From Hydrogenophilales bacterium CG12_big_fil_rev_8_21_14_0_65_61_21 (GTDB lineage: Bacteria > Pseudomonadota > Gammaproteobacteria > Burkholderiales > Thiobacillaceae): a DNA stretch of 64,000 bases. How positions within the stretch are numbered: the first letter of the stretch is position 1; every line of letters starts with the position of its first letter. The translations under genes and the position numbers were made by a program. The DNA is taken from assembly GCA_002782005.1 (NCBI GenBank), contig PFGT01000101.1, positions 87,315-151,314 on the forward strand, read 5' to 3'. The notes under the pieces were generated by a model. The model saw only the letters and a program-made list of their open reading frames with translations, ran no database searches and was not told where the DNA came from. Positions 37,199 to 48,024 of the stretch are shown piece after piece.

Positions 37199-37232
37199 GA
37201 TAATTCGGCTTTAACCGTTATCGAAGCCGAAT
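37199..37232 (+). promoter_or_regulatory. Start-adjacent hairpin/operator and -10-like box of the malic enzyme-sdh operon
   Basis: ATTCGGCTT (37203-37211) and AAGCCGAAT (37224-37232) form a perfect 9-bp inverted repeat with a 12-nt loop, and the second arm touches the ATG at 37233. A -10-like GATAAT (37199-37204) overlaps the first arm. No Shine-Dalgarno sequence is visible. It may be a repressor operator over the start site, or an RNA hairpin limiting translation initiation. Confidence 0.5.
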
Positions 37233-38435
<1,203 letters not shown>

Positions 38436-38463
38436 TTTGCTAGCGGCCTCTCCGGATCGAACC

Positions 38464-38841
38464 GTGCCCAAGACGCGCCCATTCTTTCTCAACCTAATCC
38501 GTATCCGCCTGCCCGTGGGTGGTCTCGTTTCCATTCTGCATCGGTTGAGCGGGGCGCTATTGGCCCTGGCCGTGCCGGCGTTGCTCTATGGCTTTATGTT
38601 GAGCCTGCGCTCGCCGGCCGATTTCGAGCGGGTCCGTGGACTGGCCGGTGAGCTGACCGGCGCGCTGATTGCGCTGGGTTTGGTATGGGCATTGAGCCAT
38701 CATTTTCTGGCCGGCTTGCGTCACCTTGGTTTCGACCTTGGTTGGGGCGAGGCCAGGGCGCCGGCCCGGCTGACCGCCTGGGCTACCCTGGCGGCGGCGT
38801 TATTGCTGACCGCGCTGGTTGGGTTGAGGTTGGCGTCGTGA
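38464..38841 (+). CDS. sdhC: Succinate dehydrogenase cytochrome b556 subunit
   Basis: A 125-residue membrane anchor with three helices. The N-terminal segment RPFFLNLIRIRLPVGGLVSILHRLSG-type (abridged) is the SdhC quinone-site signature, and SHHFLAGLRHL supplies the heme b His. The best start is GTG 38464; an in-frame TTG at 38437 would add nine residues. It overlaps sdhD by 4 nt (GTGA). Confidence 0.9.
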   Translation: MPKTRPFFLNLIRIRLPVGGLVSILHRLSGALLALAVPALLYGFMLSLRSPADFERVRGLAGELTGALIALGLVWALSHHFLAGLRHLGFDLGWGEARAPARLTAWATLAAALLLTALVGLRLAS

Positions 38842-39182
38842 GAAACGTCGGTGGCGCCCATCGCGGTCTGAACCTATGGTTGACGCAGAGGGCCGGCGCC
38901 CTGGTTATGGCGCTCTATCTGATTGGTTTTCTGGTCTATGCCTGGATCGCCGGACCGCTGGATTACGCGGCTTGGCATGGCCTATTCGTCCCCCTCGGCG
39001 CCAAGGCGGCCAGCCTGTTGTTTGTCGCCGTATTGCTGGTCCACTCCTGGATCGGACTGCGCGAGATTTTTATCGACTATGTCCATCCCATCGCCATGCG
39101 TTTGCCGCTGTCGTTTATGTTCGCGGTGCTGTATCTGGGCTGTTTGATCTGGACCGCCGACATACTTTGGGGCGTTAAATGA
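38838..39182 (+). CDS. sdhD: Succinate dehydrogenase membrane anchor subunit
   Basis: A 114-residue anchor subunit with three hydrophobic helices. The conserved segments [13 protein letters not shown] near the N-terminus and [17 protein letters not shown], which holds the second heme ligand and quinone-site residues, are typical of betaproteobacterial SdhD. It starts at GTG 38838, overlapping sdhC, and overlaps sdhA by 4 nt. Confidence 0.88.
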   Translation: MRNVGGAHRGLNLWLTQRAGALVMALYLIGFLVYAWIAGPLDYAAWHGLFVPLGAKAASLLFVAVLLVHSWIGLREIFIDYVHPIAMRLPLSFMFAVLYLGCLIWTADILWGVK

Positions 39183-40939
39183 TAGCCAAACGAACCTTCG
39201 ATGCCGTCATTATCGGCGGCGGCGGGGCAGGGCTGCGCGCCGCCCTGCAAATGGCCAAGGCCGACCTCAAGGTGGCGGTGCTGTCCAAGGTCTTTCCAAC
39301 TCGTTCGCATACCGTCTCCGCCCAGGGCGGCATCACCGCCGCGCTCGGCAACGTGTCCGAGGACGATTGGCGCTGGCATATGTATGACACGGTCAAGGGC
39401 TCGGACTATCTGGGCGACCAGGACGCGATCGAGTTCATGTGCCGCAATGCGCCGAGCGCAGTGTATGAGCTGGAGCACATGGGGCTGCCGTTTTCCCGGC
39501 TTGATAACGGCAAGATTTATCAGCGGCCGTTCGGCGGCCAGTCGCAAAATTTCGGTGGCGAACAGGCGGTCCGCACCTGCGCCGCCGCCGACCGCACCGG
39601 CCACGCCCTGCTGCATACCCTGTATCAGCGTAACATCGCCGCCCGGACCCAGTTCTTCGAGGAATTCTTCGCCCTCGATCTGGTGCGCGATGCCGAGGGT
39701 TATGTACTCGGCATCGTCGCCCTGGAGATCGAGACCGGGCTGCCCTGCCTGTTCGAGTCGCGGGTGACCTTGCTGGCCACCGGCGGTGCCGGGCGTATCT
39801 TCCGCCATTCCACCAATGCCCATATCAACAGCGGCGATGGTCTGGGCATGGCGCTGCGCGCCGGCCTGCCGCTGGAGGATATGGAGTTCTGGCAGTTTCA
39901 TCCGACCGGCATACCGGAGATCGGCTCGCTCATCACCGAGGGCGTGCGCGGCGAAGGCGGTTATCTGCTGAACAAGGACGGCGAGCGCTTCATGCCGCGC
40001 TACGCGCCCAAGGCGCTGGACCTTGCCTCGCGCGATGTGGTCTCGCGCGCCATCGCCCAGGAGATGCTGGCCGGGCGCGGCTGCGGGCCACACGGCGATT
40101 TTGTCTATCTCAAGATCGACCACATCGGCGCCGACAAGATCAAGACCCGCCTGCCAGGCATCCGCGAGCTGGCCATGCAGTTCGCCGGGGTGGACCCCTG
40201 CGTGGCGCCGATTCCGGTCACCCCGACCGCGCACTATATGATGGGCGGCATCCCGACCAATCTGCACGGCCAGGTGGTGGTGCCGGAGCGCTATGGCCCG
40301 GAAGAGGCGGCGCCCGGTCTATATGCGGTCGGTGAATGCGCCTGCGTCTCGGTGCATGGGGCCAACCGGCTGGGCGGCAATTCGTTGCTCGATCTGGTCG
40401 TGTTCGGCCGCGCCGCCGGCAATCACGCCATCGAATATCTGCGCGAGAACCCCATTCCACGGCTACTGCCGGCCGACTCGGCCGATGTTGCCTTGAGCCG
40501 TCTGGCCCGCTGGGACCGGTCACAAGGCGGCGAACGGGTGGCCCCGCTGCGCGCCGAGATGCAGCGCATATTGCAGGCGCATTGCGGCGTTTACCGGCGT
40601 GAAGACCTGCTCCGGACGGGCATTGAGAAGTTGGGCCAGGTCGAGGCGCGGCTGACCGAGGCAGCAATCGAGGATAGGAGCAGGGTGTTCAACACCGCCC
40701 GGCTGGAGGCGCTGGAGCTGGAAAATCTGTTGCTGGTCGCGCACGCCACGCTGGTTTCGGCGCTGGCCCGGACCGAGAGCCGGGGCGCTCATTCGCGCGA
40801 GGACTATCCGCAACGCGACGACGACCGCTGGCTACGGCATACGCTCTATTTGCGCGAAGATGATCAGCTGGACTATAAACCGGTACGCTTGAAGCCGCTC
40901 ACGATGGCGACCTTGCAGCCCAAGGAACGGACCTATTGA
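39179..40939 (+). CDS. sdhA: Succinate dehydrogenase flavoprotein subunit
   Basis: A 586-residue FAD subunit oxidising succinate to fumarate. The dinucleotide loop [16 protein letters not shown], the covalent FAD His in [11 protein letters not shown], the HPTG active-site motif, and the C-terminal FGRAAGNHA are intact. It follows sdhD with a 4-nt overlap and precedes sdhB by 10 nt. Confidence 0.96.
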   Translation: MIAKRTFDAVIIGGGGAGLRAALQMAKADLKVAVLSKVFPTRSHTVSAQGGITAALGNVSEDDWRWHMYDTVKGSDYLGDQDAIEFMCRNAPSAVYELEHMGLPFSRLDNGKIYQRPFGGQSQNFGGEQAVRTCAAADRTGHALLHTLYQRNIAARTQFFEEFFALDLVRDAEGYVLGIVALEIETGLPCLFESRVTLLATGGAGRIFRHSTNAHINSGDGLGMALRAGLPLEDMEFWQFHPTGIPEIGSLITEGVRGEGGYLLNKDGERFMPRYAPKALDLASRDVVSRAIAQEMLAGRGCGPHGDFVYLKIDHIGADKIKTRLPGIRELAMQFAGVDPCVAPIPVTPTAHYMMGGIPTNLHGQVVVPERYGPEEAAPGLYAVGECACVSVHGANRLGGNSLLDLVVFGRAAGNHAIEYLRENPIPRLLPADSADVALSRLARWDRSQGGERVAPLRAEMQRILQAHCGVYRREDLLRTGIEKLGQVEARLTEAAIEDRSRVFNTARLEALELENLLLVAHATLVSALARTESRGAHSREDYPQRDDDRWLRHTLYLREDDQLDYKPVRLKPLTMATLQPKERTY

Positions 40940-40949
40940 GGTGAGAACC

Positions 40950-41648
40950 ATGCGCTTCAGTATCTACCGTTACGACCCCGAATCCGGCGCCGCGCCGTGT
41001 ATGCGGGATTACGAGCTGGCATTCGAGCCGCAGGGCAAGAAGGTGCTCGATGCCTTGATCGCCATCAAGGAACAGGTCGATGAAAGCCTGGCCTTTCGGC
41101 GTTCCTGCCGGGAGGGCGTGTGCGGCTCGGACGGCCTCAATATCAATGGCGTCAACCGGCTGGCCTGCACCGCCGATCTAGCCAATTTGAAAGAACCGAT
41201 CGAGATTCGCCCGCTGCCTCGCCTGGCGGTGATCCGCGACCTGATTGTCGATATGAGCCAGTTCTTCCGCCATTACCGTGCGGTCAAACCTTTCCTGGTC
41301 AACCTCGACCCTGAGCCGGAGTCGGAGCGGCTGCAATCGCCCAGGGAAAGGGCCGAGCTGGATGGCCTGTACGAGTGCATACTGTGCGGCTGCTGCACCA
41401 CCGCGTGTCCATCGTTCTGGTGGAATCCAGAGCGCTTTCTCGGCCCAACGGCTTTATTGCAGGCCTATCGGTTTATCGCCGACAGCCGCGACCAGACCAC
41501 CAACGAACGGCTCGATTTTCTCGAAGACCCATATCGCCTGTTCCGTTGCCACGGCATCATGAATTGCGTCGAGGTCTGTCCGAAGGGCTTGAACCCGATG
41601 GCGGCCATCGGCAAAATCAAGTCGCTGCTGGTCAAACGCGTACTGTGA
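40950..41648 (+). CDS. sdhB: Succinate dehydrogenase iron-sulfur subunit
   Basis: A 232-residue subunit with a [2Fe-2S] site (SCREGVCGSDG then C), and the [4Fe-4S] and [3Fe-4S] cysteine runs CILCGCCTTACPS and CHGIMNCVEVCPKGLNP. It links SdhA to the quinone site. The ATG at 40950 gives the normal start; an in-frame GTG three codons earlier is less likely. Confidence 0.96.
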   Translation: MRFSIYRYDPESGAAPCMRDYELAFEPQGKKVLDALIAIKEQVDESLAFRRSCREGVCGSDGLNINGVNRLACTADLANLKEPIEIRPLPRLAVIRDLIVDMSQFFRHYRAVKPFLVNLDPEPESERLQSPRERAELDGLYECILCGCCTTACPSFWWNPERFLGPTALLQAYRFIADSRDQTTNERLDFLEDPYRLFRCHGIMNCVEVCPKGLNPMAAIGKIKSLLVKRVL

Positions 41649-41890
41649 GCGTTGAGATCAGCCGGCTACGATGGCGTTGCCGGCGGGGTATGCTGGAGTT
41701 GGACGCCTGGCTATTGGCCTTTCTGGATGACGGTTATTCCAGTCTGGGTAGCGCCGACCGTTTGGCCTTTTCCCGATTGCTGGAGCAGGACGACGGCATG
41801 CTTTTCGCCTGGCTTACCGGGCGGGCCGACGTGCCGGAATGGGCGCGCGGCCTATTGGACAAGATTCTAAATTTGAAGGCGGATGCGTAA
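41645..41890 (+). CDS. sdhE: FAD assembly factor SdhE
   Basis: An 81-residue protein with the family motif RRGMLELD (the RGxxE motif needed to flavinylate SdhA) and the compact all-helical pattern of SdhE/Sdh5. It starts at GTG 41645, overlapping sdhB by 4 nt, and its stop shares a base with the gltA start. Confidence 0.92.
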   Translation: MSVEISRLRWRCRRGMLELDAWLLAFLDDGYSSLGSADRLAFSRLLEQDDGMLFAWLTGRADVPEWARGLLDKILNLKADA

Positions 41891-43185
41891 TGAGCGAGCA
41901 AAAAGTAAAAATCACATTCAGCGGCAGCGGCCGCCAGATCGACCTGCCGATCATCGCCGGTACTTTAGGCCCGGAGGTGATCGACACCCGTTCCCTGTCT
42001 AGTCAGGGCATCCTGACTTACGACCCGGGTTTCCTGTCCACGGCGAGTTGCGCATCCAACATCACCTTTATTGATGGCGACTCGGGGCTGCTCTATTACC
42101 GTGGCTATCCCATCGAGCAACTGGCCGAACATTCCGATTTTCTGGAGGTCGCTTATTTGCTCTCATTCGGCGAGCTGCCCAATGCCGAGCAGAAGTCGGC
42201 CTTTGTCGAAAAACTCAGCCACCAGACCATGGTCCATGACCAGATGGCCAATTTCTTCCACGGTTTCCGTCGTGATGCCCATCCCATGGCGGTCATGGTC
42301 GGGGTGGTGGGCGCCATGTCGGCCTTCTACCGTCACTCTGCCGATCCGTTCGATCCCGCCCAGAGGGAATCGGCGGCGCTGCGCCTATTGGCCAAGGTGC
42401 CGACCATCGCTGCCTGGAGCTACAAGTACAACATCGGCGAGCCGTTCATGTACCCGCAGAACCGCTTCAGTTATGCGGAAAACTTTCTCTACATGATGTT
42501 TGCTACGCCCTGCGAAGAATATCGGCCCAACCCAATTCTGGCCCGGGCGCTGGATCGCATCTTTATACTCCATGCCGACCACGAGCAGAACGCCTCGTCC
42601 TCCACCGTGCGGGTAGCCGGTTCCTCGGGCGCCAACCCATTCGCCTGCATCGCCGCCGGCATCGCCTGCCTTTGGGGGCCGCTGCATGGCGGCGCCAACG
42701 AAGCGACCTTGAAAATGTTGGAGCAGATCGGCGATGCCTCGCACATCGGCGAGTTCATCAAGCGGGCCAAGGACAAGACTGACTCCTTCCGCTTGATGGG
42801 CTTTGGCCACCGGGTCTACAAAAACATGGACCCGCGCGCCGCGATCATGCGTCAGACCTGCCACGAGGTGCTCAACGAGCTGGGCCTCAACGACGACCCG
42901 CTGTTCAAACTGGCGCTGAAGCTGGAAAAGATCGCCCTGGAAGACGAGTACTTTATCGACAAAAAGCTGTATCCCAACGTCGATTTCTATTCCGGCATCG
43001 TCATGCGGGCAATGGGTATACCCAATTCCATGTTCACCGCCATCTTCGCCCTGGCCCGCACCGCCGGCTGGGTGGCTCAGTGGAAGGAGATGCTCGCCAA
43101 CCCAGATCACCGCATCGCCCGGCCCCGGCAGCTCTACACCGGCGCCGCCCGCCGGGATTTCGTCACCATCGACCGGCGGCATTGA
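41890..43185 (+). CDS. gltA: Citrate synthase (type II)
   Basis: A 431-residue enzyme joining oxaloacetate and acetyl-CoA. Active-site residues are in [23 protein letters not shown] and the late [12 protein letters not shown] segment. The N-terminal beta-rich region beginning VKITFSG is that of the hexameric, NADH-sensitive gram-negative type. The start at 41890 overlaps sdhE by one base. Confidence 0.97.
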   Translation: MSEQKVKITFSGSGRQIDLPIIAGTLGPEVIDTRSLSSQGILTYDPGFLSTASCASNITFIDGDSGLLYYRGYPIEQLAEHSDFLEVAYLLSFGELPNAEQKSAFVEKLSHQTMVHDQMANFFHGFRRDAHPMAVMVGVVGAMSAFYRHSADPFDPAQRESAALRLLAKVPTIAAWSYKYNIGEPFMYPQNRFSYAENFLYMMFATPCEEYRPNPILARALDRIFILHADHEQNASSSTVRVAGSSGANPFACIAAGIACLWGPLHGGANEATLKMLEQIGDASHIGEFIKRAKDKTDSFRLMGFGHRVYKNMDPRAAIMRQTCHEVLNELGLNDDPLFKLALKLEKIALEDEYFIDKKLYPNVDFYSGIVMRAMGIPNSMFTAIFALARTAGWVAQWKEMLANPDHRIARPRQLYTGAARRDFVTIDRRH

Positions 43186-43186
43186 T

Positions 43187-44083
43187 ATGTGGTTCCGAAA
43201 TCTGCAAATCTACCGTCTGGCCGCCGACTACAAACTCGACCTGGCCGATCTGGCCGGCCGTCTGGCCAAACAACCGCTGACCCCCTGCGGCGGGCTGGAA
43301 CGTATGCGCCTAGGCTGGCTGTCGGTGTGCGGCGAAGACGACTATGTCTATCAACAAAGCGGCCAGTTGCTCATCGCTCTGGGCATTGAGGACAAGCTGC
43401 TGCCGGCCTCGGTGATCAAGCAGGCGGCCGACGCCAAGGTAGCCGAAATCGAGGCCCAAGAGGGTTATCGGCCTGGCGCCAAACAGCGCAAGGAAATCCG
43501 CCAACAGGTCGAGGACGAAATGTTGCCGCGCGCCTTCAGTAAACGGACCACGGTCCATGCCTGGATCGACCCGGTACACGGCTGGTTGGCGGTGGACACC
43601 GCCAGCGCAACCAAGTCCGAGGCACTGTTGAAACTGCTTGGCGACTGTGCGCCGAATCTGCCGCTCAAGCTATTGCACACCCAACTCTCGCCCGCTGCGG
43701 CGATGACCCGCTGGCTGGCTGAGAGCGATGCCCCGACCGGCTTCAGCATCGACCGCGACTGCGAACTGCAACTGCCCGGCGAGGACCGCGCCACCGTGCG
43801 CTATGTTCGCCACGCCCTGGATGGTGAGGAAATCGGGCAACACATTGCGGCCGGCAAACAGGCCACTCGCCTGGGCCTGACCTGGTCCGACCGGGTCAGC
43901 TTCGTGTTGACCGAGAAACTGGAAATCAAGCGGCTGCAATTTCTCGACATCATCACGGAACAAAGCGCGCAGGCGGAGGATGCCGAGGCGATGTTCCAGA
44001 CCGAATTTGCCTTGATGACCGGCGAGCTCGGCCGCCTGCTGGCCGATCTGCTGGCCGCCTTGGGCGGCGAGGCCGAGGCCTGA
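43187..44083 (+). CDS. rdgC: Recombination-associated protein RdgC
   Basis: A 298-residue DNA-binding ring protein that limits RecA activity. The N-terminal MWFRNLQIYRL and the region around EDEMLPRAFSKR are strongly conserved in RdgC. It begins 1 nt after the gltA stop, so it is probably the last gene of the malic enzyme-sdh-gltA unit, although it is functionally unrelated. Confidence 0.94.
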   Translation: MWFRNLQIYRLAADYKLDLADLAGRLAKQPLTPCGGLERMRLGWLSVCGEDDYVYQQSGQLLIALGIEDKLLPASVIKQAADAKVAEIEAQEGYRPGAKQRKEIRQQVEDEMLPRAFSKRTTVHAWIDPVHGWLAVDTASATKSEALLKLLGDCAPNLPLKLLHTQLSPAAAMTRWLAESDAPTGFSIDRDCELQLPGEDRATVRYVRHALDGEEIGQHIAAGKQATRLGLTWSDRVSFVLTEKLEIKRLQFLDIITEQSAQAEDAEAMFQTEFALMTGELGRLLADLLAALGGEAEA

Positions 44084-44163
44084 CGGCGGACATTGGACCC
44101 GCGTATTTGACCATTCGCTTCGCGTCCACTTAACCATCGAGCCTGCCGCTTCCAGGAGCTTGT

Positions 44164-44706
44164 CTACTTCTTGCCGGCCAGCCGGCGTAACTGGTCGATT
44201 AGCTCTGGGTTATCGAATTCGCGCCCACCTACCGCACGGTAGGCCAGATTGCCGTCCGGGGCGATCACGAAGGTGCTGGGCAAGCCCTTGACCTTCCATG
44301 CCTGCATGGCGGCGGAATTCAGGTCCAGGAGCAAAGGGAATTCCGGCGCCGGGTTCAGTGTGCCGGTGAAGGCAAACACGGTATCGTCGTCCTCCCCGAC
44401 ATCGACGGCCATGACTACCACGTCGGGCAAAGCGCGCCGCAACCGTTCCAGTGATGGCATCTCGCGCCGGCAAGGCGGGCACCAGGTGGCCCAGAAATTA
44501 ACCACCACCACCTTGCCCTTGAGGGCGGCTAGGTCGTGCAGTTTGCCATCCAGGTCGGTCAGTTTCAGGGCCGGCGCCGGTCGACCCGTTGGCACGGCGG
44601 TGAGGACGTGAGTCAGCGGCGGCAACTCGGCGGCCACCGCCGGGGCAGCGACCAGCCAGAGGCCGGCCAGGACAAAAAACAACGACTTAGCGCGGACAAT
44701 GGACAT
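44164..44706 (-). CDS. TlpA/ResA-family thiol-disulfide protein
   Basis: A 180-residue exported thioredoxin-fold protein: signal peptide (about residues 1-27), then a domain with WATWCPPCRREMP, whose C-x2-C pair is redox active. It probably reduces disulfides in the periplasm, for example during cytochrome maturation, but no such genes are adjacent. It overlaps the preceding secreted-protein gene by 20 nt, so the two are coupled. Confidence 0.88.
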   Translation of the reverse strand: MSIVRAKSLFFVLAGLWLVAAPAVAAELPPLTHVLTAVPTGRPAPALKLTDLDGKLHDLAALKGKVVVVNFWATWCPPCRREMPSLERLRRALPDVVVMAVDVGEDDDTVFAFTGTLNPAPEFPLLLDLNSAAMQAWKVKGLPSTFVIAPDGNLAYRAVGGREFDNPELIDQLRRLAGKK

Positions 44707-45262
44707 CGCTTAACTCCCCTTCATAGGTCTTGCCCGCAACCTGCCAGCGGGCGGTGAGATCGAATGTACTTCCCGGCGGCAAGCCGGCACTCAACATACC
44801 CTGGTTCCAGTCGCCCGGCTCATATTCCTGCTCGGGTGGAAACTGCGCCCAGCGGAAGGCGATGACGGCCGTCTCGGACAGGCCGCGCCGACGCCATTCC
44901 GCCAACCAGTCGTCGACCGGCCGGGGTGGCCGCGCATTGCCCGCTGCGGTCAGCGACCAGTCGGCCAGGCGAAAGCCGACCGTTCCCGGCGCGGCATCGT
45001 TACGCAGCACGGTCATGAATACGCAGGCGGTGGCGTAGGTCTCTGCCGCCTCGGCCGAGAAGCCCCGGTTGAGGTAAAAGGCGCGGGCCTGGTCGGGCAA
45101 TATCTGGGTCAACGAGAGGGCAACGCCGTGGCTATGGGCCTTCCAGGTTTGGGCCCCGGTATCGGCGTCGATCCCGTGAGGGGTCTGTGCCCCAACGGCC
45201 GGCTGGGCCAGTGAGGCACAGACGGCGAGCGGTAGCGCAAACAAACGGTAGGCAGCGGTCAT
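44687..45262 (-). CDS. Secreted protein of unknown function
   Basis: A 191-residue protein with a signal peptide (cleavage likely near VGAQ, about residue 25). Two cysteines remain after export (in ATACVFMT and the C-terminal VHCPR), consistent with a disulfide. The sequence includes LTQILPDQARAFYLNRGF and EWRRRGLSETAVIAFRWAQFP; I do not recognise the family. Its 20-nt overlap with the TlpA-like gene suggests that the thiol protein may act on it. Confidence 0.75.
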   Translation of the reverse strand: MTAAYRLFALPLAVCASLAQPAVGAQTPHGIDADTGAQTWKAHSHGVALSLTQILPDQARAFYLNRGFSAEAAETYATACVFMTVLRNDAAPGTVGFRLADWSLTAAGNARPPRPVDDWLAEWRRRGLSETAVIAFRWAQFPPEQEYEPGDWNQGMLSAGLPPGSTFDLTARWQVAGKTYEGELSDVHCPR

Positions 45263-45323
45263 CGCATGGTCGGCGTTGTTATGGATGGCCTGAATTATCG
45301 CCGAATATTGTCATGGCTGGGCG

Positions 45324-46367
45324 TCAGTGCTGGTGCCGATGGTGCGCGTCCGGGTAGTGTGGATGTGAGTGAACCAGTGGTGCGTGCTGGTGTAGATGAC
45401 TGTGGCATGTGCCGGGCGCGACCGGGCCGTCGTGTGGGTGCTGATGATGTGTGTCGTGCAGGTGCACGTGTTCATGCTCCATCGCCTCGTGGACATGGAT
45501 GTGTTCGTGTCGCTCGGTGATGTGCAGCCACACCCCGAGCGCCATCAACCCGCTTGCCAGCGCGAGCCGGGCGCTGATCGGCTCGTCCAGCAGGACAATT
45601 GCCAAGGTGGCGCCAAAGAAGGGCGCTACCGAGAAGTAGGCGCTAGTACGCGCGGTACCGAGGTGGCGCAGGCCGATGACGAACAGGACCAGACTGGCGC
45701 CATAGCTGGCGAAGCCGAGCAGGGACGCCGCCACGACCACCGCCGGCTCGGGCCAGGTAGCGCCCGTGGCGAGCGCGAGCGCCAGATTGACGCCGCCTGC
45801 GACCAGGCCCTTGGTCATGGCGATAAAACCGGCATCGGCAAGCGACACCTTGCGCGTCAGGTTGTTGTCGAGCGCCCAAGCAAGACAGGCGCCGAGCACG
45901 GCCAGGGTCGGCCAGACGCCGGCGAAATGCGCCTCGCTGGGCCAGCCGAGCACCGCCACGCCGGCGACGATGGCGGCCATCCCCAGCGCAACCCGGTGGT
46001 CGACGTTCTCGCCGAACACGAACCAGGCCAGCAGCGCGGTCAAAACGCCCTCGGCGTTGAGCAACAACGAAACGCCCGAGGCCGGCATCGCGGCTAATCC
46101 GGTCAACAGCAACACCGGACCGATCACGCCACCGCAGACGATAGCCCCGGCCAGCCAGCCCCGGTCGGCGCCGGACAAGCGCGCAGCAGGCGGGCGGCGA
46201 ACCAGGCGCGCCAGCCACAGACCGATGCCCGAGCCGAGATAGAGCAACCCCGCCAACAACCAAGGTCCGGTATATGTAAGGAGCGGTTTGGCCAGCGGCG
46301 CGCCGGCGCCAAACAAGGCTGCCGCCGCCAGGGCCACCAGTACGCCAGGATGGATGCTATGTTTCAT
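45324..46367 (-). CDS. EamA/DMT-family transporter with His-rich tail
   Basis: A 347-residue protein with ten predicted helices in two EamA repeats, followed by a cytosolic tail in which 24 of the last 66 residues are histidine. Such tails bind Ni, Co, Zn or Cu. The body is that of a drug/metabolite exporter; metal export or metal sensing is inferred from the tail. The ATG at 46367 is chosen; the open frame extends ten codons upstream. A 10-bp palindrome lies 33 nt before the start. Confidence 0.82.
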   Translation of the reverse strand: MKHSIHPGVLVALAAAALFGAGAPLAKPLLTYTGPWLLAGLLYLGSGIGLWLARLVRRPPAARLSGADRGWLAGAIVCGGVIGPVLLLTGLAAMPASGVSLLLNAEGVLTALLAWFVFGENVDHRVALGMAAIVAGVAVLGWPSEAHFAGVWPTLAVLGACLAWALDNNLTRKVSLADAGFIAMTKGLVAGGVNLALALATGATWPEPAVVVAASLLGFASYGASLVLFVIGLRHLGTARTSAYFSVAPFFGATLAIVLLDEPISARLALASGLMALGVWLHITERHEHIHVHEAMEHEHVHLHDTHHQHPHDGPVAPGTCHSHLHQHAPLVHSHPHYPDAHHRHQH

Positions 46368-46399
46368 GCCATCGCCTCGTGGTTGGAAAACTGTCATGA

Positions 46400-46426
46400 T
46401 TTAGCCGTTTTCCCAGAACGACTAAA
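46400..46426 (-). promoter_or_regulatory. Palindromic candidate operator of the EamA gene
   Basis: TTTAGCCGTT (46400-46409) and AACGACTAAA (46417-46426) are mirror images at 9 of 10 positions, with a 7-nt centre. On the plus strand T-runs follow, but no plus-strand gene ends here, so an operator upstream of the minus-strand transporter gene (start at 46367) is more likely than a terminator. A metal-responsive repressor is a guess. Confidence 0.45.
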
Positions 46427-46637
46427 TTTTTATCAAGCGCCACCTGGTTTACATGTTGAGTTATTCAGCCCGATAGCAAGTAGCCACGGATGCCAGCCTA
46501 TCCTGGCGCTGAAGTTCAGTGTCAGGAAACAGGCGTGCTATCGACCAATGACCAAGTGTGACGTATGCGGTGATGCTGCCTATCGACACTTACGAAAGAC
46601 TATCGGCCAAGCTGGCCCAATAACCAAATGTAAAGGT

Positions 46638-46856
46638 ATGACGATGCTGATCGCAATGGTGGGACTTGGGCGCATGGGCGCCCACATGGCGCGCCGCCTG
46701 TTGCGCGACGGACACGACTGCGTGGTGTACGACCAGAATCCGGATGCCATGGCGCAACGGGTGGCCGAAAGCGCGGCCGAGGCCGACGCCCTGTTTGCCC
46801 GCAACGGCCACCGCTGGCGCGACATCACCGGCAATATGGGCAGTTGCCATGTCTGA
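46638..46856 (+). pseudogene. gnd-zwf deletion remnant (72-codon fusion)
   Basis: The frame begins like 6-phosphogluconate dehydrogenase (LIAMVGLGRMGAHMARRLL, then CVVYDQNPDA) but after about 45 codons the NADP-domain sequence stops. The end, EADALFARNGHRWRD, resembles the C-terminus of glucose-6-phosphate dehydrogenase (EAD-L-ARDG--WR). An in-frame deletion from the start of gnd to the end of zwf would give this. It overlaps the glk start by 8 nt, keeping what was probably a gnd-zwf-glk order. A protein this short cannot have either activity. Confidence 0.7.
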
Positions 46857-47838
46857 AATCCTCGTGTTGGCCGGCGACATCGGCGGCACCAAAAGCAACC
46901 TGGCCTTCTTCCACGGCGCGCCCGAAGCACCCGAAACCGTGGCGGAAGAGAGCTATCAGAACCGGGAATTCGCCGGTCTCGCCGAAGTGGTCGGGCGTTT
47001 TATCGCGGAGACGGGGATGAGCGCCGCCACCGCCTGTTTCGGCGTAGCCGGCACGGTGGTGGCGGGTGTAAGCCATCTGCCCAATCTGGGCTGGAGCTTG
47101 TCGGAACAGGCGCTTGCGCACGACCTGGGTTTGCGGGAGGCCAAGCTGATCAACGACCTGGAGGCCAATGCAATGGGCATCGCCACCCTGGCGCCCGAGC
47201 AGTTCTTCACCCTCAACCCAGGGCGGCCCCAGCCCGGCGGCAACCGGGCGCTGATCGCCGCCGGCACCGGACTGGGCATGGCTATGCTGTGCCACAACGA
47301 CGATGGTTATCGGGTTTCGGCCTCGGAAGGCGGGCACATGGACTTCGCGCCGCGCGGCGAAGAACAGATCGCCCTGTGGCGTTTTCTCACCGCACGCCAC
47401 GGCCATGTCAGCGTTGAGCGGGTGGTGTCCGGGCCAGGTCTGGTGGCTATCTACGACTATCTCAAGGCGCGCGGGGAAGGCGAACCCAACTGGCTGGCCG
47501 AACGCTTCGCAACGAACGCCGAGCGCGCCGCCGTCATCGCCCAGACCGGGCTTACGGGTGAGGTGGCCATCTGTGTCAAGGCACTGGATGTATTCCTCTC
47601 GGCCTACGGCGCGGCGGCCGGCAACCTGGCATTGGCCGCACTGGCCACTGGTGGCCTGTATATCGGCGGCGGCATCGCCCCCAAGCTGCTTGCTGCGTTT
47701 TCCGACAGCGGCTTCATGGCCGCCTTCGTCGACAAGGGCCGCTTCGCCGAGCTGCTTGCCGATATTCCGGTACGCATCATCCTGGAACCCAAAACCGCGC
47801 TACGCGGGGCGGCGAGCCACGCACTGGCAGCGACATAG
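46849..47838 (+). CDS. glk: Glucokinase
   Basis: A 329-residue ROK-unrelated (E. coli Glk type) glucokinase. ATP-binding GDIGGTKSNLA is at about residues 9-19; FGVAGTVV, LINDLEANA (catalytic Asp) and the AAGTGLGMAML loop are intact. It phosphorylates glucose to glucose-6-phosphate. It begins inside the gnd-zwf remnant, so the enzymes that would use its product in the pentose or Entner-Doudoroff path are missing from this locus. Confidence 0.93.
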   Translation: MSEILVLAGDIGGTKSNLAFFHGAPEAPETVAEESYQNREFAGLAEVVGRFIAETGMSAATACFGVAGTVVAGVSHLPNLGWSLSEQALAHDLGLREAKLINDLEANAMGIATLAPEQFFTLNPGRPQPGGNRALIAAGTGLGMAMLCHNDDGYRVSASEGGHMDFAPRGEEQIALWRFLTARHGHVSVERVVSGPGLVAIYDYLKARGEGEPNWLAERFATNAERAAVIAQTGLTGEVAICVKALDVFLSAYGAAAGNLALAALATGGLYIGGGIAPKLLAAFSDSGFMAAFVDKGRFAELLADIPVRIILEPKTALRGAASHALAAT

Positions 47839-47957
47839 ACCCAGCCCACGCGGCAGAACAACGGCTTCACATCCCCGAACGTCCCGGACATCGGCCGATG
47901 CCGTCTGTCAGGCGCTTGGCACGCATGGCCATAGCCTTTCTCACCGTCCCCTGAAAG

Positions 47958-48024
47958 TTGATTGCCATTCATCGCTGGGCCGACCTATAACCAATTTGTA
48001 TATGTATTCATTTATCTATTCATA
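47958..48024 (+). promoter_or_regulatory. Promoter and repeated sites before the HipA-type gene
   Basis: TTGCCA (47962-47967), an 18-nt spacer and TATAAC (47986-47991) make a reasonable sigma-70 promoter 33 nt before the ATG at 48025. Between them and the start are two direct copies of TATTCAT, 12 nt apart, in an AT-rich leader. Since the protein carries its own helix-turn-helix, these could be autoregulatory sites. Confidence 0.45.
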
